Under the pieces are notes generated by a model. It was not told where the DNA came from. It was given only the letters and a program-made list of their open reading frames with translations, and did not search any database. Both the position numbers and the translations under genes were made by a program. Positions 17,275 to 25,595 of a stretch of DNA of 64,000 bases are shown here, piece after piece. The number at the start of each line of letters is the position of its first letter. Position 1 is the stretch's first letter. The stretch covers positions 620,001-684,000 of the forward strand of contig OY761615.1 in the NCBI GenBank assembly GCA_963664845.1, given 5' to 3'. This DNA comes from CAIYTF01 sp963664845. GTDB taxonomy: Bacteria > Bacteroidota > Ignavibacteria > Ignavibacteriales > Ignavibacteriaceae.

Positions 17275-17526
17275 TGTGAACAGTAGAGGTCTGAGCGTTC
17301 ATAGTGTTCATAGTTGGGGAGAAAAATGCTGCGAAATTGAATCAAAAACGCAAACTATGAACGGTTGAGGCCTGAGCGTTCATAGTGTTCACAGTTGGGG
17401 AGAAAAATGTTGCGAAATTGAATCAAAAACGCAGACTATGAACGGTTAAGGGTCTGAGCGTTCATAGTGTTCATAGTTGGAGGGGGAAATGTTGTGAAAA
17501 TGAATCAAAAACGCATACTATGAACG
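17275..17526. repeat. 82-bp tandem repeat cluster, right copy, inverted
   Basis: There are three units of 82, 81 and 82 bp, ending at 17363, 17444 and 17526 with ACTATGAACG, plus a truncated start. It is the reverse complement of the cluster at 1601-1860. The homology goes on beyond the units through GTGTTCACATCG and a T/A-rich stretch to a stop codon 35 bp away (17562-17564 on the minus strand), mirroring 1564-1600. The loss of similarity beyond that point marks where this copy is truncated. Confidence 0.85.
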
Positions 17527-17561
17527 ATGTGAACACTTTTCCGTGTTTTTCATTTTTAGGG

Positions 17562-17600
17562 TTACAAGGAGCTGGTCAAAAGGTAACAATAAGCGAATTT
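17562..17600 (-). pseudogene. 3' relic of the winged-helix gene, mirrored copy
   Basis: Read on the minus strand, the last codons before the stop at 17562 give KKFAYCYLLTSSL. The left copy ends LECYQLTGWDDL. The shared C-Y-x-L-T, the stop position and the same 35-bp distance to the 82-bp cluster support common origin. The similarity ends upstream in AT-rich sequence. This is a short match, so confidence is limited. Confidence 0.35.
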
Positions 17601-17971
17601 TTTGCAAAAAAAACAACCGTATATGCATTAATAATTAATGTATACATAATTTTATACCTAATATATTTAGATATTTTTGATTTTTCTATTAACAAACATA
17701 TTTTTGGACACATCCTTAAAGGTCTTCACACCCGCGTAACTGACAGTATCCGAATCGGGGAGATTTTAAGTGTCCGGCAATGAGCAGCATTCTATGAAGC
17801 ATTAATATGAGGGTATATCTTTTCCCAAATTTAACACTAATCTCACTTACCATCATGATTTGATCTCAGTTATCACAGAGAGCATGCAGGATCCCTGTGT
17901 TGGGAAGATGCTGTGCTGGATTTGACTTCGAGGGAAAGTACCATTTCCGGGAGCGCTTATTGCTTTAAAAT

Positions 17972-18072
17972 AAAAAAAGCCCTGGGACATGGGGTTACCA
18001 AAACCGGGGCTAGGCGACTAGCGCCTGTAGAATCATCTTTATTGTGATAAGCTTTCGGTTTAATTGCTTATT
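17972..18072 (-). ncRNA. Predicted tracrRNA
   Basis: On the minus strand an anti-repeat lies at 18041-18061. It is complementary to the first 21 nt of the minus-strand CRISPR repeat: AAGCTTTCGGTTT-type pairing is perfect over 11 nt, then a two-base mismatch bulge, then TTGTG pairing plus G-U pairs. It is followed by a stem-loop (AGGCG, loop CTAGT, CGCCT at 18012-18026), a larger hairpin closed by AGCCC and GGGCT, and a U-run (17973-17979) that would end transcription. Length is about 100 nt. It lies directly upstream of cas9 in the opposite direction. This arrangement is known for type II systems; the transcript ends are inferred. Confidence 0.85.
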
Positions 18073-18088
18073 ATTTGAAAAATAATAA
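18068..18088. repeat. AT-rich inverted repeat between cas9 and tracrRNA
   Basis: TTATTATTT and AAATAATAA form a perfect 9-bp inverted repeat around GAA. It overlaps the -33 box proposed for cas9 and the -10 and start point proposed for the tracrRNA. It could be an operator for both, or just the 5' hairpin of the tracrRNA. Confidence 0.5.
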
Positions 18089-18104
18089 ATGATTTCCTAA
18101 TTTG
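18074..18104 (+). promoter_or_regulatory. Candidate Bacteroidota-type promoter for cas9
   Basis: TTTG (18074-18077) and TAATTTG (18098-18104) are 20 bp apart, close to the -33 TTTG / -7 TAnnTTTG pattern of Bacteroidota. The cas9 ATG is 51 bp further on, after AAAGGGG. Confidence 0.35.
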
Positions 18105-18107
18105 CAA
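18079..18107 (-). promoter_or_regulatory. Candidate promoter for the tracrRNA
   Basis: On the minus strand TTGCAA (18107-18102) and TATTTT (18084-18079) are separated by 17 bp, like -35 and -10 boxes. Transcription would begin near 18072, just before the anti-repeat. It overlaps the proposed cas9 promoter on the other strand. Confidence 0.4.
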
Positions 18108-18155
18108 GTATGTTCTTAAAAAATCAACGAAAAATATTTTCGAAAGGGGCCTTTC

Positions 18156-21100
18156 ATGGGATATATTCTTGGTCTAGACATCGGTACCAATTCAATCGGA
18201 TGGGCAATTCTCCGTGACCGAAGCATAGTTGATTTAGGCATTCGGATTTTCCCGGTTGGAGTAAAAGAGGACTTGTACAATAAATCGGGAACCGAGGAAT
18301 CCAAAAGCTCAGCCCGCAGAACTGCCCGCGGAATCAGGCGCCTCTATGACCGCTATAAACTCCGACGCAGACAACTTAAAAAGCTCCTCCTCTCTCTCGA
18401 CATGATGCCACCTGAAATTCTCTCATTATCCTCTCGTGAACTTTATGCACTTCGTGCGCAATCACTGGATGAACGTATCACCTTGCAGGAACTGGGAAGA
18501 ATCATTCTCCTTCTAAACCAACGAAGAGGATTTAAAAGCAATAAAAAAGAAAAAGGCAGTTCAGACCAGAAAAAAGAACTTGAGGGGATAAAACTCCAAA
18601 TGGAAGAACTCGAAATGAAAATTGCATCCTCCGGCTGCAGAACCGTAGGCGAATATTTCTATTCACTGTTCACCGACCAATCATCTCAACAAAACTGGCA
18701 TAACACTGATGAGCCAGTGGAGCGCATCCGCAAACGGTTTGTTTTCAGAAAAACCTATGAAAAGGAATTTGATCTTATCTGGTCAAAGCAAAAAGAATAT
18801 TATCCAGATGTCCTCACAGAAGGAAATTATAAAAAGCTCAAAGAAAACTGCCTCTATTACCAGAGACCTCTTAAATCACAGAAGCATCTGGTGGGCAAAT
18901 GCCGGTTTGAACCTCAGAAACGGGTTGCTCCGAAAAGCTCGTTTGATTTCCAGGAGTTCAGAATTTGGCAATTTATCAATAACCTGAGAATTACCGGCGG
19001 GAATCGTTTCAGAGAGTCTTTAACCTTGGAAGAAAAGCTCAGAGCAGCCGGAGTGTTGCAAGACCAACAGGAAATGAGCGTTGCCAAATTGAAAACAGAA
19101 CTAAATCTGCCTAAATCTTATTCCTTTCAGAAAGATCTACCTCAAAAAATAAAAGGGAACACCACAAATGCCAAGCTTCAGAATGCCCTTGGAAAAGAAA
19201 ATTTTGATTCTCTTTCCGGAGATGTAAAATATAAGCTTTGGCATACCCTTTATTTTGCCAATGATGAAGAATGGTTGGAAAAGTATTCGCAGAAAGACCT
19301 GAAACTGACACCAGAACAAACCAAAGAATACATGAAGATTAATCTCGAGGAAGAGTATGGGAATCTGAGCGTTAAAGCAATCAGGAAAATACTTCCTTTT
19401 ATGAAAGCCGGGTTTGATTATGCTCAGGCCTGTGAAGAAGCCGGTTATCACCATTCATTCGATGAAGTGGAGGACGGCAAAGAGCGTGAATTAAAGGACA
19501 AAATTGAACGAAACAAAGAAGACGATTTGAGAAACCCCCTTGTGCAACAGGCAGTTGCGGAAACCATACGTCTTGTAAATGAAATTATTAAGGAATATGG
19601 CAAGCCAGAAGCTGTAAGAGTAGAATTCGCCCGGCAACTCAAATGGACAAGAGAAAGAAGGGAAAAATATAAATCTCAAAATGACGAAAAGGAACGTACA
19701 CGGGATACCTATCGCGAATTTCTGAAACATAAACTGCAAATGGAGAATGTTTCAAAGTCGGATTTATTGAAGTTCGAATTATGGCTCGAAATGGAATTTA
19801 GCGAGACCGAACTCGAAAAGATCACCCGGTCGATCGACATGACCGAGTTTCGCAAATTTGCAAAACATGTGAAACCGGGTGACAAACAGAAGTATGAGCT
19901 TTGGCTTGAATGCGGTCGTATTTCCCCCTATTCCGGTAAAGTGATCAATCTGCACGCTTTATTCTCCCCCGCCATTGAAGTTGAGCATATCCTTCCTTTT
20001 AGCAGAAGTCTTGATGATTCCTTTGGAAATAAAACCCTCTGTGAACGGGAAATAAATGCAGCAAAAGGTAACCGGACACCATTTGAGTATTTGGGTGAAA
20101 ACCCTTATGAATGGCAAAAATTTTTGGATCGTGTGAAGAGTTTTTCCGAAGGAAAGCAGGCAAAATTTTCAGCCAAGGATCTTCCTGCAGATTTTATCAG
20201 TCAGCAATTGAACAATACGGCCTATATCGCTAAACAAGCACGTAAAAAGCTAAAAACCGTATGCCCTGATGTGACTGTTACCAATGGACAGGCCACAAGT
20301 TTTCTGCGCAGATTGTGGGGCCTGAATACCATACTTAACCCCAAAGGCGAGAATGTAAAAAGCAGGCATGATCACCGGCATCATGCTGTTGATGCTCTTG
20401 TTATTGCATCAACAACACCGGCAGATATTAAAATGCTGAGCGATTATGCCAAATTCGATGCTTCCGGCAAACTGACTCTCCGTGACGCCCCTACTCCTTT
20501 TCTGGAGTTTCGTGAACAGGCTAAAGAACTGCTTTCAACAGTGTTTATTTCCTATAAGAATAAAAAACGGTTGATCACCACAAAAAAGAACAAATATATT
20601 CATTCAAGGAAAGATTGTTCTACTGCAAATATTTCTATCCGTGGCCCCCTGCATGAAGAAACCTTTTTCGGGAAAATTTCCAATCCACATACCGGCAAAG
20701 AGGAATTTGTGATAAGAAAACCGCTTGTATCGATAGAAACCGAAAAGCATATAGCAAAGATTATCGATCCCGCAATCAAGGCATTAGTCATCAAACATGT
20801 TCAAGAGCATGGAGGAAATATAAAGAGCGCCATGGCGATTGATCTGTTTATGACCAGCAAATCGGGAAAAAAAATACCGGTCAAAAAAGTGCGGATGCAG
20901 GAATCTTCTGAAGACCTGATTCAATTGCGGCCAAATGAGAACAATAAACTGTTCGTATCATCAGGCAGCAATTACCTGATGGCTATTTATGAAAAAGAGG
21001 GAAAAAGAACCTTCGAGAATGTCTCATTCTATGAGGCTGTGCAAAGAAGACTTAAAGGATTGCCAATTTTCCCAATTGAAAAAGACGGAAAAGCTTTTCT

Positions 21101-21374
21101 GCTCTCACTGACACAAAAAGATCTGGTTGTGGTTTATGAAAATGATCCGGATGAGATTGATTGGGAAAACAAAGCACAATTATTTGAAAGCCTTTATTTG
21201 GTAAGGAAATTTGACCGTAATGGGAATATTTGTTTTGCAAAACATAATTTATCGAATGTTAATCCGGATCATCCTAAAGATTATCCTTCTGGCTGGGTAC
21301 TAAAAAAATCCAGCAATAGATTACGAGCAATTAAAGTGAGAATATCAATCACAGGCAAACTCATCCGCATATGA
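18156..21374 (+). CDS. cas9: Cas9 endonuclease, type II-C
   Basis: This 1072-residue RNA-guided DNA nuclease cuts target DNA with crRNA and tracrRNA. RuvC-I is YILGLDIGTNSIGWAIL (Asp8). The Arg-rich bridge helix is near SARRTARGIRRLYDRYKLRR. RuvC-II is AVRVEFARQ (Glu490). The HNH domain holds EVEHILPFSRSLDDS with His611, Asn625 and catalytic Asn634. RuvC-III is RHDHRHHAVDALVIAS (His743, Asp746). All catalytic residues are therefore present. The size and the cas9-cas1-cas2 order, without csn2 or cas4, fit subtype II-C. A purine-rich site (GAAAGGGG) precedes the ATG. The C-terminal PAM-recognising domain gives no readable PAM. The stop overlaps the cas1 start by 4 bp. Confidence 0.97.
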   Translation: MGYILGLDIGTNSIGWAILRDRSIVDLGIRIFPVGVKEDLYNKSGTEESKSSARRTARGIRRLYDRYKLRRRQLKKLLLSLDMMPPEILSLSSRELYALRAQSLDERITLQELGRIILLLNQRRGFKSNKKEKGSSDQKKELEGIKLQMEELEMKIASSGCRTVGEYFYSLFTDQSSQQNWHNTDEPVERIRKRFVFRKTYEKEFDLIWSKQKEYYPDVLTEGNYKKLKENCLYYQRPLKSQKHLVGKCRFEPQKRVAPKSSFDFQEFRIWQFINNLRITGGNRFRESLTLEEKLRAAGVLQDQQEMSVAKLKTELNLPKSYSFQKDLPQKIKGNTTNAKLQNALGKENFDSLSGDVKYKLWHTLYFANDEEWLEKYSQKDLKLTPEQTKEYMKINLEEEYGNLSVKAIRKILPFMKAGFDYAQACEEAGYHHSFDEVEDGKERELKDKIERNKEDDLRNPLVQQAVAETIRLVNEIIKEYGKPEAVRVEFARQLKWTRERREKYKSQNDEKERTRDTYREFLKHKLQMENVSKSDLLKFELWLEMEFSETELEKITRSIDMTEFRKFAKHVKPGDKQKYELWLECGRISPYSGKVINLHALFSPAIEVEHILPFSRSLDDSFGNKTLCEREINAAKGNRTPFEYLGENPYEWQKFLDRVKSFSEGKQAKFSAKDLPADFISQQLNNTAYIAKQARKKLKTVCPDVTVTNGQATSFLRRLWGLNTILNPKGENVKSRHDHRHHAVDALVIASTTPADIKMLSDYAKFDASGKLTLRDAPTPFLEFREQAKELLSTVFISYKNKKRLITTKKNKYIHSRKDCSTANISIRGPLHEETFFGKISNPHTGKEEFVIRKPLVSIETEKHIAKIIDPAIKALVIKHVQEHGGNIKSAMAIDLFMTSKSGKKIPVKKVRMQESSEDLIQLRPNENNKLFVSSGSNYLMAIYEKEGKRTFENVSFYEAVQRRLKGLPIFPIEKDGKAFLLSLTQKDLVVVYENDPDEIDWENKAQLFESLYLVRKFDRNGNICFAKHNLSNVNPDHPKDYPSGWVLKKSSNRLRAIKVRISITGKLIRI

Positions 21375-22288
21375 TAAAGAAGACCTTATATTTCGGTAAC
21401 CCTGCGTATTTATTCAAAAAAGATATGCAGTTAAAAATTCAGATTCCCGAGAAAGATGAGAACAATGAGCCAAAAATCTCTTCAATACCGATCGAGGATA
21501 TCGGTATTGTTATTTTGGATAACCCGCAATTAACCATAACCCAGGCTGTCATTTCAGCCCTGCTGGACAACAATGCCGCAATAATCACCTGCACATCCAA
21601 CCATATGCCCGCAGGAATGCTTCTAGCCATTGCCGGCAATACCATACAGACTGAACGTTTTGGTGCACAAATTTCAGCTTCCGTTCCCTTAAAAAAACAA
21701 CTTTGGAAACAGACTGTTGAAACAAAAATATCCAACCAGGCAGAAGTGCTGAGTCGTCAGGGAGTGCAGGTCGCCAATATGCTATCCTGGATTGAACAAG
21801 TTGCTTCCGGTGACACCAAAAATCTTGAAGCCCGGGCCGCAGCATACTACTGGAAGAATATTTTCAAAGAGAATCCCGGTTTTATACGCTCAAGGGAGGG
21901 AGGCTACCCAAACAATTTTCTCAACTATGGCTATGCTATCCTGAGAGCGGTGGCTGCCAGAAGCCTTGTTGGTTCCGGTCTCCTTCCAACTCTGGGCATT
22001 CACCACCATAACCGCTATAATGCCTATTGTTTGGCCGATGACGTAATGGAACCATATCGTCCATTTGTCGATGCGATCCTGCTTTCAATTATTGACGACG
22101 GGTGTGAAGAAGAAGAACTGACCACTGAAATGAAAAAGAAATTTCTTGGCATCCCGGTAACTACAGTGCTTCTTGATGGTGAAGAAAGCCCCTTGATGAA
22201 TGCCATGCAGCGAACAACCGCATCACTTGCCAAGTGTTTTAGCGGTGAACAACGTCTCATCCTATATCCGGAGTTCCCCGATAATTAA
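21371..22288 (+). CDS. cas1: Cas1 integrase of the type II-C system
   Basis: This 305-residue metal-dependent integrase inserts new spacers with Cas2. The active-site Glu is in NLEARAAAYYWKNIF, the His in GIHHHNRYNAYCLADD and the acidic residue in the same ADDVMEPYRP segment, all typical of Cas1. The start ATG overlaps the cas9 stop (ATGA), and cas2 follows after 13 bp, so all three form one operon. The enzyme appears intact, so spacer uptake should be possible. Confidence 0.96.
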   Translation: MIKKTLYFGNPAYLFKKDMQLKIQIPEKDENNEPKISSIPIEDIGIVILDNPQLTITQAVISALLDNNAAIITCTSNHMPAGMLLAIAGNTIQTERFGAQISASVPLKKQLWKQTVETKISNQAEVLSRQGVQVANMLSWIEQVASGDTKNLEARAAAYYWKNIFKENPGFIRSREGGYPNNFLNYGYAILRAVAARSLVGSGLLPTLGIHHHNRYNAYCLADDVMEPYRPFVDAILLSIIDDGCEEEELTTEMKKKFLGIPVTTVLLDGEESPLMNAMQRTTASLAKCFSGEQRLILYPEFPDN

Positions 22289-22301
22289 CAGATGACAGGC
22301 A

Positions 22302-22634
22302 ATGGGCTTCAACGAATATCGTATCATGTGGATTCTGGTATTTTTTGACCTTCCAACAGAAACCAAAAGCGAAAAGAAGGCTTATGCCAAATTCCGTAAA
22401 GACCTTCTCCAGGACGGGTTTTCCATGTTCCAGTTTTCCATATATCTACGCCATTGTGCAAGTAAGGAAAACCGGGATGTGCATGTCAGAAGAGTAAAGT
22501 CCTTCCTTCCCAAAAACGGCCATGTTGGCATACTGTCTATAACCGACAAGCAATTTGGAGACATTGAGATTTTTAAGGGAACGGAGCCTGACGTAGGGAA
22601 ATTTGAGGAACCTCAGCAATTGGAACTGTTTTAG
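22302..22634 (+). CDS. cas2: Cas2 of the type II-C system
   Basis: This 110-residue partner of Cas1 has a ferredoxin-like fold. The N-terminal strand IMWILVFFDLPTETKSEKK carries the conserved Asp, followed by the family segment YAKFRKDLLQDGFSMFQFSIYLR. It is the last gene of the cas operon. A hairpin terminator lies a few bases after its stop, and the CRISPR array starts 108 bp downstream. Confidence 0.95.
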   Translation: MGFNEYRIMWILVFFDLPTETKSEKKAYAKFRKDLLQDGFSMFQFSIYLRHCASKENRDVHVRRVKSFLPKNGHVGILSITDKQFGDIEIFKGTEPDVGKFEEPQQLELF

Positions 22635-22639
22635 AACCT

Positions 22640-22668
22640 GAAAAAGCCGGCATTTAGCCGGCCTTTTC
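22640..22668 (+). terminator. Terminator of the cas operon
   Basis: AAAAGCCGGC, loop ATTTA, GCCGGCCTTTT forms a GC-rich hairpin flanked by A and T runs just after cas2. It could also stop minus-strand transcripts coming from the array. Confidence 0.7.
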
Positions 22669-22742
22669 ATATGACAATACACCATTTTTAAATCCTAACA
22701 GCACGTCCAAGTTGTTATATTTCAATGAGATACAGACATTCA

Positions 22743-25144
22743 GTTGTCTTAAATATCTTCAAAGAAAAAACCGAAAGCAAACCACAACTAAATCAATTAT
22801 ATTGTGATGGTAACTTGAGTTGTCTTAAATATCTTCAAAGAAAAAACCGAAAGCAAACCACAACACGAAGCGCATGATGTACCTGAGCAAAGAAAGTTGT
22901 CTTAAATATCTTCAAAGAAAAAACCGAAAGCAAACCACAACACTTTGAGGACAAAAGCATTGACGGGATTGGTTGTCTTAAATATCTTCAAAGAAAAAAC
23001 CGAAAGCAAACCACAACTGATCGGATCAGGGGAAACTTATCCAAATGGTTGTCTTAAATATCTTCAAAGAAAAAACCGAAAGCAAACCACAACTTCAAGT
23101 TGTGGCAGGGCTTTACCGAGCATGTTGTCTTAAATATCTTCAAAGAAAAAACCGAAAGCAAACCACAACTTTTCACGGGTAAGCCTTGCAACTTTTTCTG
23201 TTGTCTTAAATATCTTCAAAGAAAAAACCGAAAGCAAACCACAACTGCACCGGTGGTTGGCCCGGATTGGGCTGGGTTGTCTTAAATATCTTCAAAGAAA
23301 AAACCGAAAGCAAACCACAACATGGGAATTTGATGAACCCCCAAACGATGGGTTGTCTTAAATATCTTCAAAGAAAAAACCGAAAGCAAACCACAACTAC
23401 TTTTAATACTGCTTCAATTGGGGAAAGGTTGTCTTAAATATCTTCAAAGAAAAAACCGAAAGCAAACCACAACTTGGCAGTTATCCTGGTGATTACCTTC
23501 ATCGTTGTCTTAAATATCTTCAAAGAAAAAACCGAAAGCAAACCACAACTTGTTTCGCGGCTGACACCGGCGCGTTGGGGTTGTCTTAAATATCTTCAAA
23601 GAAAAAACCGAAAGCAAACCACAACCCCGGTCATGGAAATCTTTGTAAGCCTTTTGTTGTCTTAAATATCTTCAAAGAAAAAACCGAAAGCAAACCACAA
23701 CCTCTCGGGTTGGTTTGTTAAATTCAATGAGTTGTCTTAAATATCTTCAAAGAAAAAACCGAAAGCAAACCACAACTCGGCATTCTTGAAAGCATCCAAT
23801 TCGGCTGTTGTCTTAAATATCTTCAAAGAAAAAACCGAAAGCAAACCACAACCGACTGGTGGCGACTACGCAATATTGTTTTGTTGTCTTAAATATCTTC
23901 AAAGAAAAAACCGAAAGCAAACCACAACTCGAGATCAACATTCCTGCGGGTACCATTGGTTGTCTTAAATATCTTCAAAGAAAAAACCGAAAGCAAACCA
24001 CAACTATCTCGGCGTCGATGTTGCGCGCAAAAAAGTTGTCTTAAATATCTTCAAAGAAAAAACCGAAAGCAAACCACAACTGCTCATGTTAAGGAGCTTA
24101 TGGCTTCGCAGTTGTCTTAAATATCTTCAAAGAAAAAACCGAAAGCAAACCACAACAGCATCTGCGTTCCGGTGTAGCATAACCGAGTTGTCTTAAATAT
24201 CTTCAAAGAAAAAACCGAAAGCAAACCACAACTGCCTCTCTAGTCCCAACTATCCACTGCGAGTTGTCTTAAATATCTTCAAAGAAAAAACCGAAAGCAA
24301 ACCACAACTGGGGCGGGCGGGGTTACGCAGGGTTTTGAGTTGTCTTAAATATCTTCAAAGAAAAAACCGAAAGCAAACCACAACTCCTGCATTTCCTTCC
24401 CCAGATACCCCCCGGTTGTCTTAAATATCTTCAAAGAAAAAACCGAAAGCAAACCACAACCGTAGCTAGATTTTTAATATTATCCTTTATGTCGTCTTAA
24501 ATATCTTCAAAGAAAAAACCGAAAGCAAACCACAACCTTTGGGCGCATTAAGAACCTCTCTCGCTGGTTGTCTTAAATATCTTCAAAGAAAAAACCGAAA
24601 GCATACCACAACCCTTTGATGAATTAATGGGTGAATTGCTGAGTTGTCTTAAATATCTTCAAAGAAAAAACCGAAAGCAAACCACAACCTTCGTAGGTTG
24701 CTATAATCTCCGCGAACCGTTGTCTTAAATATCTTCAAAGAAAAAACCGAAAGCAAACCACAACTAGCGCATATGGGGACGAATTTAGAGAACTGTTGTC
24801 TTAAATATCTTCAAAGAAAAAACCGAAAGCAAACCACAACTTGGATAGAATCGGTAAACCTAGCATGTAAGTTGTCTTAAATATCTTCAAAGAAAAAACC
24901 GAAAGCAAACCACAACTATACGCCACAATTTTTAGTCGCCCTACGGGTTGTCTTAAATATCTTCAAAGAAAAAACCGAAAGCAAACCACAACTAAACTTC
25001 AATTGCCATTGCCCCTGATTCAGTTGTCTTAAATATCTTCAAAGAAAAAACCGAAAGCAAACCACAACTGCGGGCTTGACCGGCATGATACATACGGGGT
25101 TGTCTTAAATATCTTCAAAGAAAAAACCGAAAGCAAACCACAAC
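22743..25144 (-). CRISPR. CRISPR array, 32 repeats of 46 nt and 31 spacers
   Basis: The repeat is 46 nt, on the plus strand starting GTTGTCTTAA and ending CAAACCACAAC. Starts are at 22743, 22819, 22896, 22972 and then almost every 76 bp to 25099. Spacers are 29-31 nt and all different by eye. Two repeats differ by one base (24491, GTCGTC; 24567, GCATACC). I assign crRNA synthesis to the minus strand because the repeat then starts GTTGTGGTTTGCTTTC, as in type II-C repeats of Bacteroidota and Neisseria, and because the minus-strand repeat pairs with the tracrRNA anti-repeat. The 46-nt length is longer than the usual 36 nt of type II but known in Bacteroidota. Spacer targets are unknown. Confidence 0.97.
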
Positions 25145-25437
25145 AGAAAAAGGGCGAGTGCCACTCGCCCCGACATTGTTATTTTTAACATTTTCAAAGA
25201 AAAAGAAACCAAACCATAACCGAGAAAGGGCGAGTGCCACTCACCCCGACATTGTTATATTAAACATTTTCAAAGAAAAAGAACACGCACCACTACCTTA
25301 GGGCGCTAGCCTTGCGCCACAACATTTAGTTGTCTTAAATCTCCTCAAAGAAAACACCGAAAGCACACCACCGCGAACAGCAGGAGCTTAAATCCCTGAA
25401 CCCCATTGTCGTATATACCTAAAACAAACCACTGCCC
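25145..25437. repeat. Decayed end of the CRISPR array (four degenerate repeats)
   Basis: Degenerate repeats lie at 25175-25220, 25251-25296, 25329-25374 and about 25405-25437. The first three still have 46 nt, and the spacing stays 76-78 bp. The first two share changes (ATTGTTAT start, AACATTTTCAAAG) and are separated by nearly identical spacers, so one repeat-spacer unit was copied and then both decayed. The fourth has lost part of its middle. Confidence 0.9.
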
Positions 25438-25595
25438 TTCGTGGCGTATTTTTCAAAACGGTTGCCCCACAAGAGCCATCTCCGGGTAACAATCCCCCAT
25501 AAACACCACAAAATATTTCTCTCCAGCAATGGAATTTCTTCCAATAAATTTTTGTTGCTTTCTATAGAACATTACTAATTTTTTGGAAGCAGACA

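Larger units (their letters stand above)
17011..17971. other. Long intergenic region between gpmA and the CRISPR-Cas locus
   Basis: No convincing gene is seen. It holds the right-hand 82-bp repeat cluster (17275-17526) and, on the minus strand, a short relic of the 3' end of the gene seen at 1204-1566. A plus-strand frame at 17520-17783 starts inside the repeats and is Ile/Phe-rich without domain signs; it is not called. 17600-17700 is very AT-rich. Confidence 0.5.

Noticed and set aside
17520..17783. 87-codon frame upstream of the tracrRNA
   Set aside because: It starts inside the 82-bp repeat and continues into AT-rich sequence, with no domain or ribosome site.
22945..24044. Small open frames with a recurring VVLNIFKEKTESKPQ or LKYLQRKNRKQTTT peptide
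   Set aside because: They are translations of the CRISPR repeat and spacers, repeating every 76 bp.
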